DNA from: Mycobacterium colombiense
Lineage (GTDB): Bacteria > Actinomycetota > Actinomycetes > Mycobacteriales > Mycobacteriaceae
Direction of reading: 5' to 3'
Assembly: GCF_001953985.1 (NCBI RefSeq)
Contig: NZ_MBEI01000078.1
Span: forward strand, 1-64,000
DNA: 64,000 bases
Shown: piece by piece, positions 47,554 to 55,481 of the stretch
Layout of the letters: the number at the start of each line of letters is the position of its first letter
Position numbering within the stretch: the first letter of the stretch is position 1
Position numbers and translations under genes: made by a program
Notes under the pieces: generated by a model
Database searches by the model: none
Told to the model about the DNA's origin: nothing
What the model saw: the letters and a program-made list of their open reading frames with translations, nothing else

Positions 47554-48106
47554 TCTGAACAGGGTAGTGCAGGTGGACCGCCGGCCCCGCACTCCGCGGT
47601 GGGGGTTAGGCCGCCCACCTGCGCGAAAGGTCCACTGTGACCTTCCCCCACCGCCAGCTCCCCATCCGGCTCGTCTCGGCCGGCCGGCCGCCGCCCGGCG
47701 GACGTCGCGGACCCATCCGTCATTCACTCACTCGTCATAAACGGCGGAAATGTTTTCACCTGATGTATTTGCGACGTTTTCGTGTCGCGACAACAACTAC
47801 CGGACACGCCGCTTTAACATTCGAAATATCAGCAAAGACCGGAAAGGACCGGATCCAGCGAAAGGACGAGCTGCTTGAAGCCCGCCCGATCACGATTACA
47901 CAGCGTGTCAGCTGCAAATCCGTGGTCAACGATTTGCAGTCCGGCTTTTATTTGGCATAGGCCAGTTATTCTGGCTACCTGGGACCACGCTTTTAGCCGA
48001 GCCATGAATTCAATCGTCAGTGGTTGTTAACCGGGAATTGTGCAACGGGTCGTATTGAGATGCGTAACTTTTCGGACCGCCCGCCGGGCGCCATGAGGAG
48101 GCAATC
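47554..48106. other. Long AT-richer intergenic region between glmS and a small-protein gene
   Basis: These 553 bases form the divergent gap. From about 47740 to 48070 base composition is markedly more AT-rich than in the flanking genes. Open frames here lack mycobacterial codon bias. The only strong structure is a hairpin at 47912-47939. The region could contain promoters, a leader or a small RNA. Confidence 0.5.
47912..47939 (+). terminator. Perfect hairpin followed by T-rich sequence
   Basis: CTGCAAATC and GATTTGCAG form a 9-base perfect stem with a 10-base loop, followed within 8 bases by TTTTATTT on the + strand. This looks like an intrinsic terminator, yet no + strand gene lies upstream within 300 bases. 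It may therefore end a short untranslated RNA or act as an attenuator. Confidence 0.5.
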
Positions 48107-48301
48107 ATGACCGCAGTTCGCTACGACGACGTGGTGCCCGCCCCCGTGGCGCCGGCACCCCCGATCCCCAAGGCCCGGCCGCAGGCGCCGAGCGGCTCCG
48201 GAAACCCCTTGATGGACATGACCACCCAGCTGCTGTCCATCCCGCTGCACCAGCTCTACGCGGCGCTGTGGCGGATGGGACTCATCGAGGTCAGGGCCTA
48301 G
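48107..48301 (+). CDS. Small proline-rich protein with amphipathic C-terminus
   Basis: A 64-residue product. Residues 1-33 are disordered and proline-rich (VVPAPVAPAPPIPKARPQAP); residues 35-64 (LMDMTTQLLSIPLHQLYAAL onward) can form an amphipathic or membrane-touching helix. A strong AGGAGG ribosome site six bases upstream of the ATG supports expression. No family is recognised. It lies upstream of, and in tandem with, an alpha/beta-hydrolase gene. Confidence 0.65.
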   Translation: MTAVRYDDVVPAPVAPAPPIPKARPQAPSGSGNPLMDMTTQLLSIPLHQLYAALWRMGLIEVRA

Positions 48302-48383
48302 AAAGGTCCCGCGCCCACGCCGGGCAAGCCGGCCGGCGTTCCTTCTCCCCCGGCGCCCGATTGCGATGCGCTAACGTCAACGC

Positions 48384-49223
48384 GTGGCCCGCATCCGCAA
48401 GCTCGTCGCAGCTCTCAGCCGCCGTGGTCCGCATCGGGTTTTGCGTGGTGACCTGGCCTTTGCCGGCCTACCGGGCGTGGTGTACACCCCCGAGGAGGGG
48501 CTGAACCTGCCCGGCGTGGCGTTCGGCCACGACTGGCTCGCCGGCGCGGCCCGCTATTCGAACCTGCTCGAGCATCTGGCGTCGTGGGGCATCGTGGCCG
48601 GCGCTCCCGACACTCAGCGCGGCGTGGCCCCGTCGGTGCTGAACCTCGCCTTCGACCTCGGCACCGCCCTGGACATCGTGTCGGGCGTGCGCCTGGGCCC
48701 CGGCAAGATCAGCGTGCATCCGGCCAAGCTCGGCGTGGCCGGTCACGGCTTCGGCGGCTCGGCCGCGGTGTTCGCCGCGGCGGGGATGCCGGCCAAGCCC
48801 GCGGCGGTGGCGGCGATCTTCCCCAGTGTCACCAGCCCGCCGGCCCAGCAACCGGCCGCGACGCTGAAGGTTCCCGGGGTGATCTTCACCGCGCCGGGCG
48901 ATCCGAAAAGCCTGAACTCCAACGCGTTGGCGCTCGCCGACGTGTGGGACGCGGCGACGCTGCGCATCGTCAGCAAGGCCGAATCCGGCGGGCTGGTCGA
49001 GGGCCGGCGGCTGACCAAGGTGCTGGGGCTGGCCGGGCCGCACCGGCGCACCCAGCGGTCGGTTCGGGCGCTGCTGACCGGCTACCTGCTCTACACCCTG
49101 GGCGGTGACAAGAAGTACCGCGACTTCGCCGACCCGGAGGTGCACCTGCCCGGCACGAACGCGATCGACCCCGAGGCCGAGGCGATTCCGCTGGAAGACA
49201 GGATCGTCGCCCTGCTGAAGTGA
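48384..49223 (+). CDS. Alpha/beta-hydrolase, dienelactone-hydrolase-like (Rv3438-like)
   Basis: A 279-residue protein with an alpha/beta-hydrolase layout. VAFGHDWLAGAARYSNLLEH is the oxyanion region, LGVAGHGFGGSAAVFAA the nucleophile elbow, and FTAPGDPKSLNSN the acid loop. The elbow reads GHGFGG rather than GxSxG or GxCxG, so the nucleophile is replaced by Gly and the protein may be non-catalytic. The start is GTG 48384. It is followed 16 bases later by a SnoaL-like gene. Confidence 0.78.
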   Translation: MARIRKLVAALSRRGPHRVLRGDLAFAGLPGVVYTPEEGLNLPGVAFGHDWLAGAARYSNLLEHLASWGIVAGAPDTQRGVAPSVLNLAFDLGTALDIVSGVRLGPGKISVHPAKLGVAGHGFGGSAAVFAAAGMPAKPAAVAAIFPSVTSPPAQQPAATLKVPGVIFTAPGDPKSLNSNALALADVWDAATLRIVSKAESGGLVEGRRLTKVLGLAGPHRRTQRSVRALLTGYLLYTLGGDKKYRDFADPEVHLPGTNAIDPEAEAIPLEDRIVALLK

Positions 49224-49239
49224 GGGGTATCTGGTTTTC

Positions 49240-49590
49240 ATGTCGACCGTGAACGCGCTCTACGACCGCTGGATCATCGAACTGTGGAACGGCCAGCCCA
49301 TCGCGGCCGAGATCGTCACCGACGATTTCGTGGGCCACTGGCCCGGCCGGGACGTCTGCGGGCCCCGGGAGCTGGCGCAAGTCATCGAGGAAACCCGAAA
49401 CATGTTCTCGGACTTGAGCTTTGCCATCGAGATCGGCCCGATTCGCGACGGTGATCTGGTCGCCGGGCGCTGGGTGGGCACCGGGCTTGGCCCGGACGGC
49501 CCGGTCTCGTTCACCGGCAACGACATTCTTCGCCTGGCCGCCGACGGCCAACGGTTCGCCGAGTACTGGACGGGCACTTCCGCGGGCTGA
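49240..49590 (+). CDS. SnoaL-like polyketide cyclase/NTF2-fold protein
   Basis: A 116-residue protein of the SnoaL/NTF2 fold, with LYDRWIIELWNGQPIAAEIV, TDDFVGHWPG and FAEYWTGTS as fold markers. The family includes cyclases, isomerases and ligand-binding proteins; the specific role is unknown. It lies between an alpha/beta-hydrolase and an LLM oxidoreductase on the same strand. Confidence 0.78.
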   Translation: MSTVNALYDRWIIELWNGQPIAAEIVTDDFVGHWPGRDVCGPRELAQVIEETRNMFSDLSFAIEIGPIRDGDLVAGRWVGTGLGPDGPVSFTGNDILRLAADGQRFAEYWTGTSAG

Positions 49591-49628
49591 GCCTCCCGGC
49601 CCGCGCGCCGGCGTGGTAAGTGTCATGG

Positions 49629-50672
49629 ATGCGAATCGGGATCGCTCTGAATTATTCGGGTGGCTTTCACGAGGCCGTCGATCGCGTGGTCGAACTCGAG
49701 AAGTCCGGTATCGAGGTCGCGGTGGTGGCCGAGGCATATGCCTTCGACGCCATCAGCCAGCTGGGCTATCTGGCCGCCAAGACGAACACCGTCGAGTTGG
49801 CGTCCGGCGTGCTGCCGATCTACATCCGCACCCCGTCGCTGCTGGCGATGACCGCCGCGGGGCTGGATTACGTGTCCGACGGGCGATTCCGCCTGGGCAT
49901 CGGCACTTCCGGGCCACAGGTGATCGAGGGGTTCCACGGCGTTCCGTTCGACGCCCCGATCGGCCGCACCCGCGAGATCGTCGAGATCTGCCGCAAGGTG
50001 TGGCGGCGCGAACGCGTGCAATACGACGGCAAGCACTACCAGTTGCCGTTGCCCGCGGATCGCGGAACGGGCCTAGGCAAGTCGCTGCAGCTCATCAATC
50101 ACCCTGTGCGCGAACGCATTCCGGTCAGCATTGCCGCACTGGGCCCCAAGAACGTGGAGCTGACCGCCGAGATCGCCGAGGGCTGGCAGCCCGTCTTCTA
50201 CTTGCCGGACAAGGCCGACTCGATCTGGGGTGAGGCGCTGGCGGCCGGTGCCGCCAAGCGTGATCCCGCGCTGGGTCCGCTGGATGTGATGGTGCACGCG
50301 TCGCTGGCCATCGGTGAGGACCTCGACGAGCGGCTGGCGTGGGTCAAGCCGCAGCTCGGCCTCTACATCGGCGGGATGGGCGCCAAAGGTCGCAATTTCT
50401 ACCACAATCTGGCGACGCGCTACGGGTTCGGCGAGGTCGCCGACCGCATCCAGGAGCTGTACCTGTCCGGCCGCAAGCAGGAGGCCATCGACGCGGTGCC
50501 CGACGAGCTGGTGCGCGGCATGTCGCTGATCGGGCCGCGCGGCTACGTCGCCGAACGCATGGCCGCCTTCGCCGAGGCGGGTGTGACCACGCTGCTGGTG
50601 AACCCGTTGTCGACCGACCGCGCCGAATCCGTCCGGTTTGTCGAGGAAGCCCTGAAGCTGAAGCCCGCCTGA
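49629..50672 (+). CDS. LLM-class F420-dependent oxidoreductase
   Basis: A 347-residue TIM-barrel flavin/F420 enzyme. It begins MRIGIALNYSGGFHEAVDRV. The segments LASGVLPIYIRTPSLLAMTA, GRFRLGIGTSGPQVIEGFHG and the IPVSIAALGPKN strand are typical of mycobacterial LLM proteins. The substrate is unknown. ATG 49629 is preferred; GTG 49620 would add three residues. It converges on the Rv3439c-like gene with a 4-base gap. Confidence 0.88.
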   Translation: MRIGIALNYSGGFHEAVDRVVELEKSGIEVAVVAEAYAFDAISQLGYLAAKTNTVELASGVLPIYIRTPSLLAMTAAGLDYVSDGRFRLGIGTSGPQVIEGFHGVPFDAPIGRTREIVEICRKVWRRERVQYDGKHYQLPLPADRGTGLGKSLQLINHPVRERIPVSIAALGPKNVELTAEIAEGWQPVFYLPDKADSIWGEALAAGAAKRDPALGPLDVMVHASLAIGEDLDERLAWVKPQLGLYIGGMGAKGRNFYHNLATRYGFGEVADRIQELYLSGRKQEAIDAVPDELVRGMSLIGPRGYVAERMAAFAEAGVTTLLVNPLSTDRAESVRFVEEALKLKPA

Positions 50673-50676
50673 GCGG

Positions 50677-52083
50677 TCACTGCCCCGTCTGCGGAAGCTG
50701 GTCCGCGGCAATCTCGCACGGCGTTTTCTCCGGCTCGGCCGCGGGTGCCGGTTCGGCGACGGGCGCGGCGGGCGGTGTGGGCGGCGCATCCGGTGGCGGT
50801 GCGTCGGCCGGCGGCGGCGCGGTGTCGACCGGTTGGATCGCGTCGTCGGGTTCGGGTTGCGGTCCGCCCGCGGGTTGGGCCTGGCCGGCGTCGGCGGGAT
50901 CGTCTGAATCGTCGGTGCTCTTATCGACGACCGTGTTCTCGGGATCGTCTGCGTGGAACGGCTTTTCGTCGAATGCGTCCTGGCCGTCGTTCAGTGCGTC
51001 CGCGCCGACGTCCTCGCCGTCCGGCCCGTCACCCGCCGATCCGATCAGCCCGCCCAGCGCGTCGCCGATCCGGCCGGCCAGCCCGAGAAGCCCACCGCCA
51101 CCGCCGAGTCCGCTACCACCGCCGAGCCCGCCAAAGTCGCCACCGCCCAGACCGCCACGCCCGCCACCCAAATCCCCCGCGGGCATGCCCAGCGCATCGC
51201 CGAGCGCCGCGCCCCAGTCCGCGGGCGGAGCGGCATTGACCGGCGGAGCCACCGAATCCTGCGCGGCGCCAACCGGACCGGGCACGGCGGCCGTCAACGT
51301 CGGCGCGGGATCCGCCGCCGCGATGGGCGCGACGGCCACCGGCGGGTTCGGCGCGGTGGCCACCGGCGGGGCGAGCTGCACCGGCACAACGCCGGAACCA
51401 AGATCGCCGGGAAACTCGAAGCGCGCCGTCGGGACGGCGGTCATCTTGTCGACGACCATGGCGTAGGACGTCTCGACCCCGTCCGAGGCGGACCGCATCG
51501 CCGTCAACCAGTCATTGCGAATGTCATTGTCCACGTATGGCATTACCTGCCCGCGCACCACGTCGGCCGCACCATCCCGGTCACCCGCCGTGACCGCGGC
51601 GGCGGCCATCAGCCACGCCGGCCGCTGAGCGCGCACGCGGTCGTCGACGGCAACGGCGGTCGCCACCTCCGAATCGACCAGATACCACAGGTTGTCGCGC
51701 AGCGACTCGCATCGTTGGGCCGCCGCGCGCAGCTCGGTGGCAACGGCGTCCGCGGTATCGCAGTGCCGCTGCAACAGCTGCACCGCGGCGTCCCCGCCCG
51801 GACCCGTCCACGCCGCGGCCAGCTCGACCACCTGGGCGCGCTGCATCCGCAGCGCCTCGGCCCCCGGCGCCCCCGCCGCCCGCAACTCCGCGCAGTCGCT
51901 GTCCAGCGCGCGCAGGTCCAGGCCGTCCTCCCCCGCATAGCAGTCCCGAACCTGTGTGGGATGCGTTGTCAGATCCGGGTTTTGGTAGCCCAGCGCATGA
52001 CACGCCTGCACATACGTCTGGGTGTGCTCGACGGCCGCCCGGCCCTCGGCGAGGCGCGCGGCCACATCCAATCGGCCGGCCAT
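50677..52083 (-). CDS. Large Ala/Gly/Pro-rich protein with an N-terminal WXG-like helical domain (Rv3439c-like)
   Basis: A 468-residue protein. Residues 1-215 are helical with regular cysteines and a WxG turn (AAAWTGPGGDAAV near residue 92). Residues ~220-285 are Ala/Pro-rich, ~285-335 are glycine-rich (GLGGGDFGGLGGGSGLGGGG), and the rest is acidic and Pro-rich. The WxG turn and the adjoining EspC-like gene (3-base gap) suggest a type VII secretion substrate pair, perhaps of the nearby ESX-4 system. That is inference; no signal peptide or enzyme motif is seen. Confidence 0.75.
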   Translation of the reverse strand: MAGRLDVAARLAEGRAAVEHTQTYVQACHALGYQNPDLTTHPTQVRDCYAGEDGLDLRALDSDCAELRAAGAPGAEALRMQRAQVVELAAAWTGPGGDAAVQLLQRHCDTADAVATELRAAAQRCESLRDNLWYLVDSEVATAVAVDDRVRAQRPAWLMAAAAVTAGDRDGAADVVRGQVMPYVDNDIRNDWLTAMRSASDGVETSYAMVVDKMTAVPTARFEFPGDLGSGVVPVQLAPPVATAPNPPVAVAPIAAADPAPTLTAAVPGPVGAAQDSVAPPVNAAPPADWGAALGDALGMPAGDLGGGRGGLGGGDFGGLGGGSGLGGGGGLLGLAGRIGDALGGLIGSAGDGPDGEDVGADALNDGQDAFDEKPFHADDPENTVVDKSTDDSDDPADAGQAQPAGGPQPEPDDAIQPVDTAPPPADAPPPDAPPTPPAAPVAEPAPAAEPEKTPCEIAADQLPQTGQ

Positions 52084-52086
52084 GGG

Positions 52087-52416
52087 CTAGGCAATCCGCG
52101 CAGCGGCATACAGTTCGGCGTCGGCGTAGCGCTCGGCGCTGGACCGCAGCGCGGCGGCGATCTCGGCCGACGCGCGCGACCACTGCGACACCTGCGCCAC
52201 CAGCCGCTCCAACTCGGCGCGCAAGGCGTCGCCGCGTGCGGCGTGCGCCCGCCCCGCGACGGCCCCGCCGAAACTCAGCCTGGACAGGTGGTCGCTGACC
52301 GCGCGGTCGACGAATTCGGCCGCCATGGCGAATTGGTTAGCGACCCGATGCGCCGCCGGCACGTCGATCTGCGTACGGGCGATGGCTTCCGGGCGTGTTC
52401 CCCCAACGGATTTCAT
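52087..52416 (-). CDS. EspC-like type VII secretion target protein (Rv3440c-like)
   Basis: A 109-residue helical-hairpin protein resembling the ESX-1 EspC/T7SS-target family: IDVPAAHRVANQFAMAAEFV, an SRLSFGGAVAGRAHAARGDAL turn, and VSQWSRASAEIAAALRSSAE with the YADAELYAA end that fits a YxxxD/E-type signal. It lies 3 bases upstream of the large WXG-like gene and is surely cotranscribed with it. An alternative view is a chaperone-like partner of that protein. Confidence 0.75.
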   Translation of the reverse strand: MKSVGGTRPEAIARTQIDVPAAHRVANQFAMAAEFVDRAVSDHLSRLSFGGAVAGRAHAARGDALRAELERLVAQVSQWSRASAEIAAALRSSAERYADAELYAAARIA

Positions 52417-52459
52417 GCCTTATCCGACGCCCGCGGGCGCGGCGGGGTTCCGGGGAGAT

Positions 52460-53806
52460 CTACAGGGCGTCGCTGACCGCTTCGGCGACGCGGGTGGCGA
52501 CGCGCTGAGCGATCTCCTTTTCGGGCGCTTCCACCATGACACGGATCATCGGCTCGGTTCCCGAGGGGCGCAACAGGATTCGGCCGGTGTCGCCCAGTTC
52601 GGCCTCGGCCTGCCCCAGGGCGGTCTGCACCGCCGGCGCGGCGGCGGCGATGTCCTTGTCGGCGACGGTGACGTTGATCAGCACCTGCGGCAGCGTGTGC
52701 ATCGCCGAGGCCAGCTCGGCCAGCGACGAGCCGGTCTGCACCATGCGGGTCATCAGCCGCAGGCCGGTGACGATGCCGTCGCCGGTGGAGCCCAGCGCGG
52801 GCATCACGATGTGCCCGGACTGCTCGCCGCCCAGGCTGTAGTCGCCGGCCCGCAGCTCCTCCACCACGTAGCGGTCGCCAACCCCGGTGGTGCGCACCGT
52901 TATTCCGGCCGAGCGCATGGCCAGGTGCAGGCCCAGGTTGCTCATCACGGTGGTGACCAGCGTCTTGGATGCCAGCTCGTCGGCCTCGTGCATCGCCAGG
53001 GCGAGCACCACCATGATGTGGTCGCCGTCGACCAGGTTGCCGTTGGCGTCGATGGCCAGGCAGCGGTCGGCGTCCCCGTCGTGGGCCAGGCCGAGATCGG
53101 CGCGGTGCGCGACGACGGCCGCGCGCAGCGAATCCAGGTGCGTCGAACCGCAGTTGTCGTTGATGTTGAGCCCGTTGGGATCGGCGTTGATCGCGATCAC
53201 CCGGGCACCGGCCGCGCGGTAGGCGCGCGGGGCCACCGCGGAGGCCGCGCCGTGCGCGCAGTCCACCACCACGGTCAGCCCGTCGAGGCGCAGCGTGCTG
53301 GCCTTGCTCAGGTGGCGCAGGTAGCGGTCGTCGGCGTCCTCGGCGTCGATGACCCGGCCGATCCCGGCACCGACCGGGCGCAACCCAGGATCGACAGGGA
53401 CATCAGCGAGCAGCGCCTCGATCTGGTCCTCGGTGCCGTCGTCGAGCTTGTGGCCGCCGGGGCCGAAGATCTTGATGCCGTTGTCGGGCATCGGGTTGTG
53501 CGACGCCGAGATCATCACGCCGAAGTCGGCGTCGTAGGCACCCGTCAGGTAGGCCACCGCGGGAGTAGGCAGCACCCCGACGCGCAGCGCGTCGACGCCC
53601 TGACTGGTCAGCCCCGCGATCACCGCGGCCTCCAGCATTTCGCCACTGGCCCGCGGATCGCGGCCGATCACGGCTACCCGTCGGCCCGGTGCCGGAGCGC
53701 TCGCCAGATGCCGCGCCGCCGCGGAGCCCAGCGCCAGCGCCAGCTCGGCGGTCAATTCGCGGTTGGCGACCCCACGGACACCGTCGGTGCCGAATAGTCG
53801 ACCCAT
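52460..53806 (-). CDS. glmM: Phosphoglucosamine mutase
   Basis: A 448-residue enzyme interconverting glucosamine-6-P and glucosamine-1-P in UDP-GlcNAc synthesis. The phosphoserine loop GVMISASHNPMPDNG has Ser102, the Mg-binding loop is DGDADRCL, and the sugar loop is GGEQSGH. The C-terminal RPSGTEPMIRVMVEA binds phosphate. ATG 53806 is used. Together with glmS and alr it makes this region rich in cell-wall precursor genes. Confidence 0.97.
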   Translation of the reverse strand: MGRLFGTDGVRGVANRELTAELALALGSAAARHLASAPAPGRRVAVIGRDPRASGEMLEAAVIAGLTSQGVDALRVGVLPTPAVAYLTGAYDADFGVMISASHNPMPDNGIKIFGPGGHKLDDGTEDQIEALLADVPVDPGLRPVGAGIGRVIDAEDADDRYLRHLSKASTLRLDGLTVVVDCAHGAASAVAPRAYRAAGARVIAINADPNGLNINDNCGSTHLDSLRAAVVAHRADLGLAHDGDADRCLAIDANGNLVDGDHIMVVLALAMHEADELASKTLVTTVMSNLGLHLAMRSAGITVRTTGVGDRYVVEELRAGDYSLGGEQSGHIVMPALGSTGDGIVTGLRLMTRMVQTGSSLAELASAMHTLPQVLINVTVADKDIAAAAPAVQTALGQAEAELGDTGRILLRPSGTEPMIRVMVEAPEKEIAQRVATRVAEAVSDAL

Positions 53807-53898
53807 GCGACCAAACCTCTCACAGTTGTCGGGCTAGCACCTAACGTGCCCGTTCCTTTGTGAACGAAACCAGCCGGCTCCGGACGCAGACACGCCGC

Positions 53899-53943
53899 AA
53901 CCGGCCACAACTTGTGCATGACGATGCCAAGTTGTGGCCGGTT
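53899..53943 (-). terminator. Terminator downstream of rpsI
   Basis: AACCGGCCACAACTTG and CAAGTTGTGGCCGGTT form a 16-base perfect stem with a 13-base loop, 12 bases past the rpsI stop and 92 bases before glmM. There is no T run on either side, so it is a hairpin-only (mycobacterial I-shaped or processing) terminator. Confidence 0.85.
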
Positions 53944-53955
53944 AGCGACGGCTGA

Positions 53956-54495
53956 TCAGCGCTTGCTGTACTGAGGCGCCTTACGGGCCTTCTTCAACCC
54001 GTACTTCTTGCGCTCGGTGGCACGCGGGTCACGGGTGAGGAAGCCGGCCTTCTTCAGCGGGGGCCGGTCCTCGGGCTGGGCCAGGATCAGCGCCCGGGCG
54101 ATGCCCAGACGCAGCGCGCCGGCCTGCCCCGACGGACCGCCGCCGTGCAGCAGCGCGTAGATGTCGAAGGCGTCCACCCGGTCGACGGTGACCAGCGGGG
54201 CTTTGATGAGCTGCTGGTGCACCTTGTTCGGGAAGTAGCCCTCCAGGGTGCGGCCGTTCAGGTTGAACTTGCCGGTGCCGGGCACCAGGCGCACCCGGAC
54301 GACGGCTTCCTTGCGGCGGCCGACGGTCTGGATGGGCCGGTCGAACACGAAGGACTCGGCGGGCGCGGGTGCTTCGGCGGGCTCGACCGGGGCTTCGGTC
54401 ACCTCGGCGACGACCTCGACGGTCTCTGCGGCTTCTGGGGTGTCCGGGTTCTCCGGGTTCTCGGGGTTTTCCAAGGCCTCGGTCGTTTCGGTCAC
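53956..54495 (-). CDS. rpsI: 30S ribosomal protein S9 with long acidic N-terminal extension
   Basis: A 179-residue product. The S9 core starts near residue 50 (IQTVGRRKEAVVRVRLVPGT), continues through FPNKVHQQLIKAPL and ends KKARKAPQYSKR, the tail that contacts P-site tRNA. The first ~48 residues are acidic with Pro, including a triple ENP repeat, and exceed the extension I recall in M. tuberculosis S9 (~151 residues total). The GTG start overlaps the rplM stop, so the two are coupled. Confidence 0.96.
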   Translation of the reverse strand: MTETTEALENPENPENPDTPEAAETVEVVAEVTEAPVEPAEAPAPAESFVFDRPIQTVGRRKEAVVRVRLVPGTGKFNLNGRTLEGYFPNKVHQQLIKAPLVTVDRVDAFDIYALLHGGGPSGQAGALRLGIARALILAQPEDRPPLKKAGFLTRDPRATERKKYGLKKARKAPQYSKR

Positions 54496-54935
54496 TGGGC
54501 CACCTGCTTGATCTCGTACGGAACGGGCTGTTGTGCGGCGTGGGGATGCGTCGGGCCGGAGTAGACGTGCAGCTTGCGCGCGATCTGCCGGGCCAGCTTG
54601 TTCTTGGGCAGCATGCCGACGATCGCGTCCTCCACGACGCGGTCGGGGTGCTTGTCCATCAGCTCGCGGATGGTTCGGCTGCTCAGACCGCCGGGATACC
54701 CCGAGTGGCGGTAAGCCAGCTTCTTGTCCAGCTTCTGGCCGCTGAAGGCGACCTTGTCGGCGTTGATGACGATGACGAAGTCACCGCCGTCGACATTGGG
54801 GGTGAACGTCGGCTTGTGCTTGCCGCGCAGCAGGGTGGCTGCCGCGACGGCAAGGCGGCCAAGCACCACGTCCGTGGCGTCGATGACGTGCCACGACCTC
54901 GTGGTGTCACCCGCCTTTGGCGTGTACGTAGGCAC
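54492..54935 (-). CDS. rplM: 50S ribosomal protein L13
   Basis: A 147-residue protein, the family length, beginning (M)PTYTPKAGDTTRSWHVID and containing DVVLGRLAVAAATLLRGKHK, YRHSGYPGGL and AIVGMLPKNKLARQI. GTG 54935 has GAAGAAGG upstream. It is the first gene of the rplM-rpsI operon. A terminator hairpin at 55101-55143 separates it from esxT. Confidence 0.97.
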   Translation of the reverse strand: MPTYTPKAGDTTRSWHVIDATDVVLGRLAVAAATLLRGKHKPTFTPNVDGGDFVIVINADKVAFSGQKLDKKLAYRHSGYPGGLSSRTIRELMDKHPDRVVEDAIVGMLPKNKLARQIARKLHVYSGPTHPHAAQQPVPYEIKQVAQ

Positions 54936-55100
54936 AGCGCTTACCTTCTTCTTCTCGAGGGTGGATCCCGGTGTGACCCGGGGGCCGGTCAGGCGTTCGC
55001 GGTGAGGGCTTGGTCTCGGCGACCGACATTGACCCGAGGCCCCGGCATTCCGCACGCCAACGGAGCAGCTTACCGACCGCCATCCCCGCAGGTCAAAATG

Positions 55101-55143
55101 ACTGTGTGGTCCCGACGGCTCTCCTCCGTCAGGACCACACAGT
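55101..55143 (-). terminator. Hairpin terminator between esxT and rplM
   Basis: ACTGTGTGGTCC and GGACCACACAGT form a 12-base perfect outer stem. GACGG/CCGTC adds an inner 5-base stem around a short loop. It lies 42 bases past the esxT stop and before the rplM promoter region, and should insulate ESX-4 transcription from the ribosomal operon. Confidence 0.85.
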
Positions 55144-55184
55144 CTCACGGCGCGGCTAGGACCGCGCGGTGGTCTGTTCGGCCG

Positions 55185-55481
55185 CTACCGCGCCCAGATG
55201 CCGGCAGCCCGGCGGTCGGCATTGGCCACCTCTTCGGCACCGTCACGCACGGCATTTCCCAGCTCGGCCAGTATCTCGTTGAGCGCGGTCGCCGACTGGT
55301 GCCATTTCAGCTGCTCAGCCTGGTAGGCGGCGGCCGCCTCACTGGTCCACAGCTGCCGCAGCGGTGCGATGTGCGAGCTCAGCTCGTCCAGCGCGGCGTT
55401 GAAGCGGGCCGACGTGGCGTGGATCTCCTGGCGCACCGAGTGTTCGATCTCGCCGAAGTTATAGGAAAGCACCGGGTCCAC
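55185..55481 (-). CDS. esxT: EsxT, WXG100-family ESX-4 substrate
   Basis: A 98-residue helical-hairpin protein secreted as a dimer with EsxU by ESX-4. It opens (M)DPVLSYNFGEIEHSVRQEI. The hairpin turn is LRQLWTSEAAAAYQ: the WxG position reads WTS, a Gly-to-Ser variant of the motif. The GTG 55481 start would be 15 bases past the stop of an intact esxU but lies inside the frameshifted esxU frame (23-base overlap). Confidence 0.92.
   Translation of the reverse strand: MDPVLSYNFGEIEHSVRQEIHATSARFNAALDELSSHIAPLRQLWTSEAAAAYQAEQLKWHQSATALNEILAELGNAVRDGAEEVANADRRAAGIWAR

Noticed and set aside
45826..47640. 604-codon + strand frame opposite glmS
   Set aside because: Antisense shadow; glmS is certain and the frame has no family features.
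47637..47960. 107-codon frame in the glmS upstream region
   Set aside because: It starts inside GC-rich DNA and continues through the AT-rich part without codon bias or a ribosome site, and it ends just past the hairpin. More likely chance.
47554..48106. Possible glmS ribozyme or riboswitch
   Set aside because: No ribozyme-like conserved core was visible. glmS ribozymes are a Firmicutes feature.
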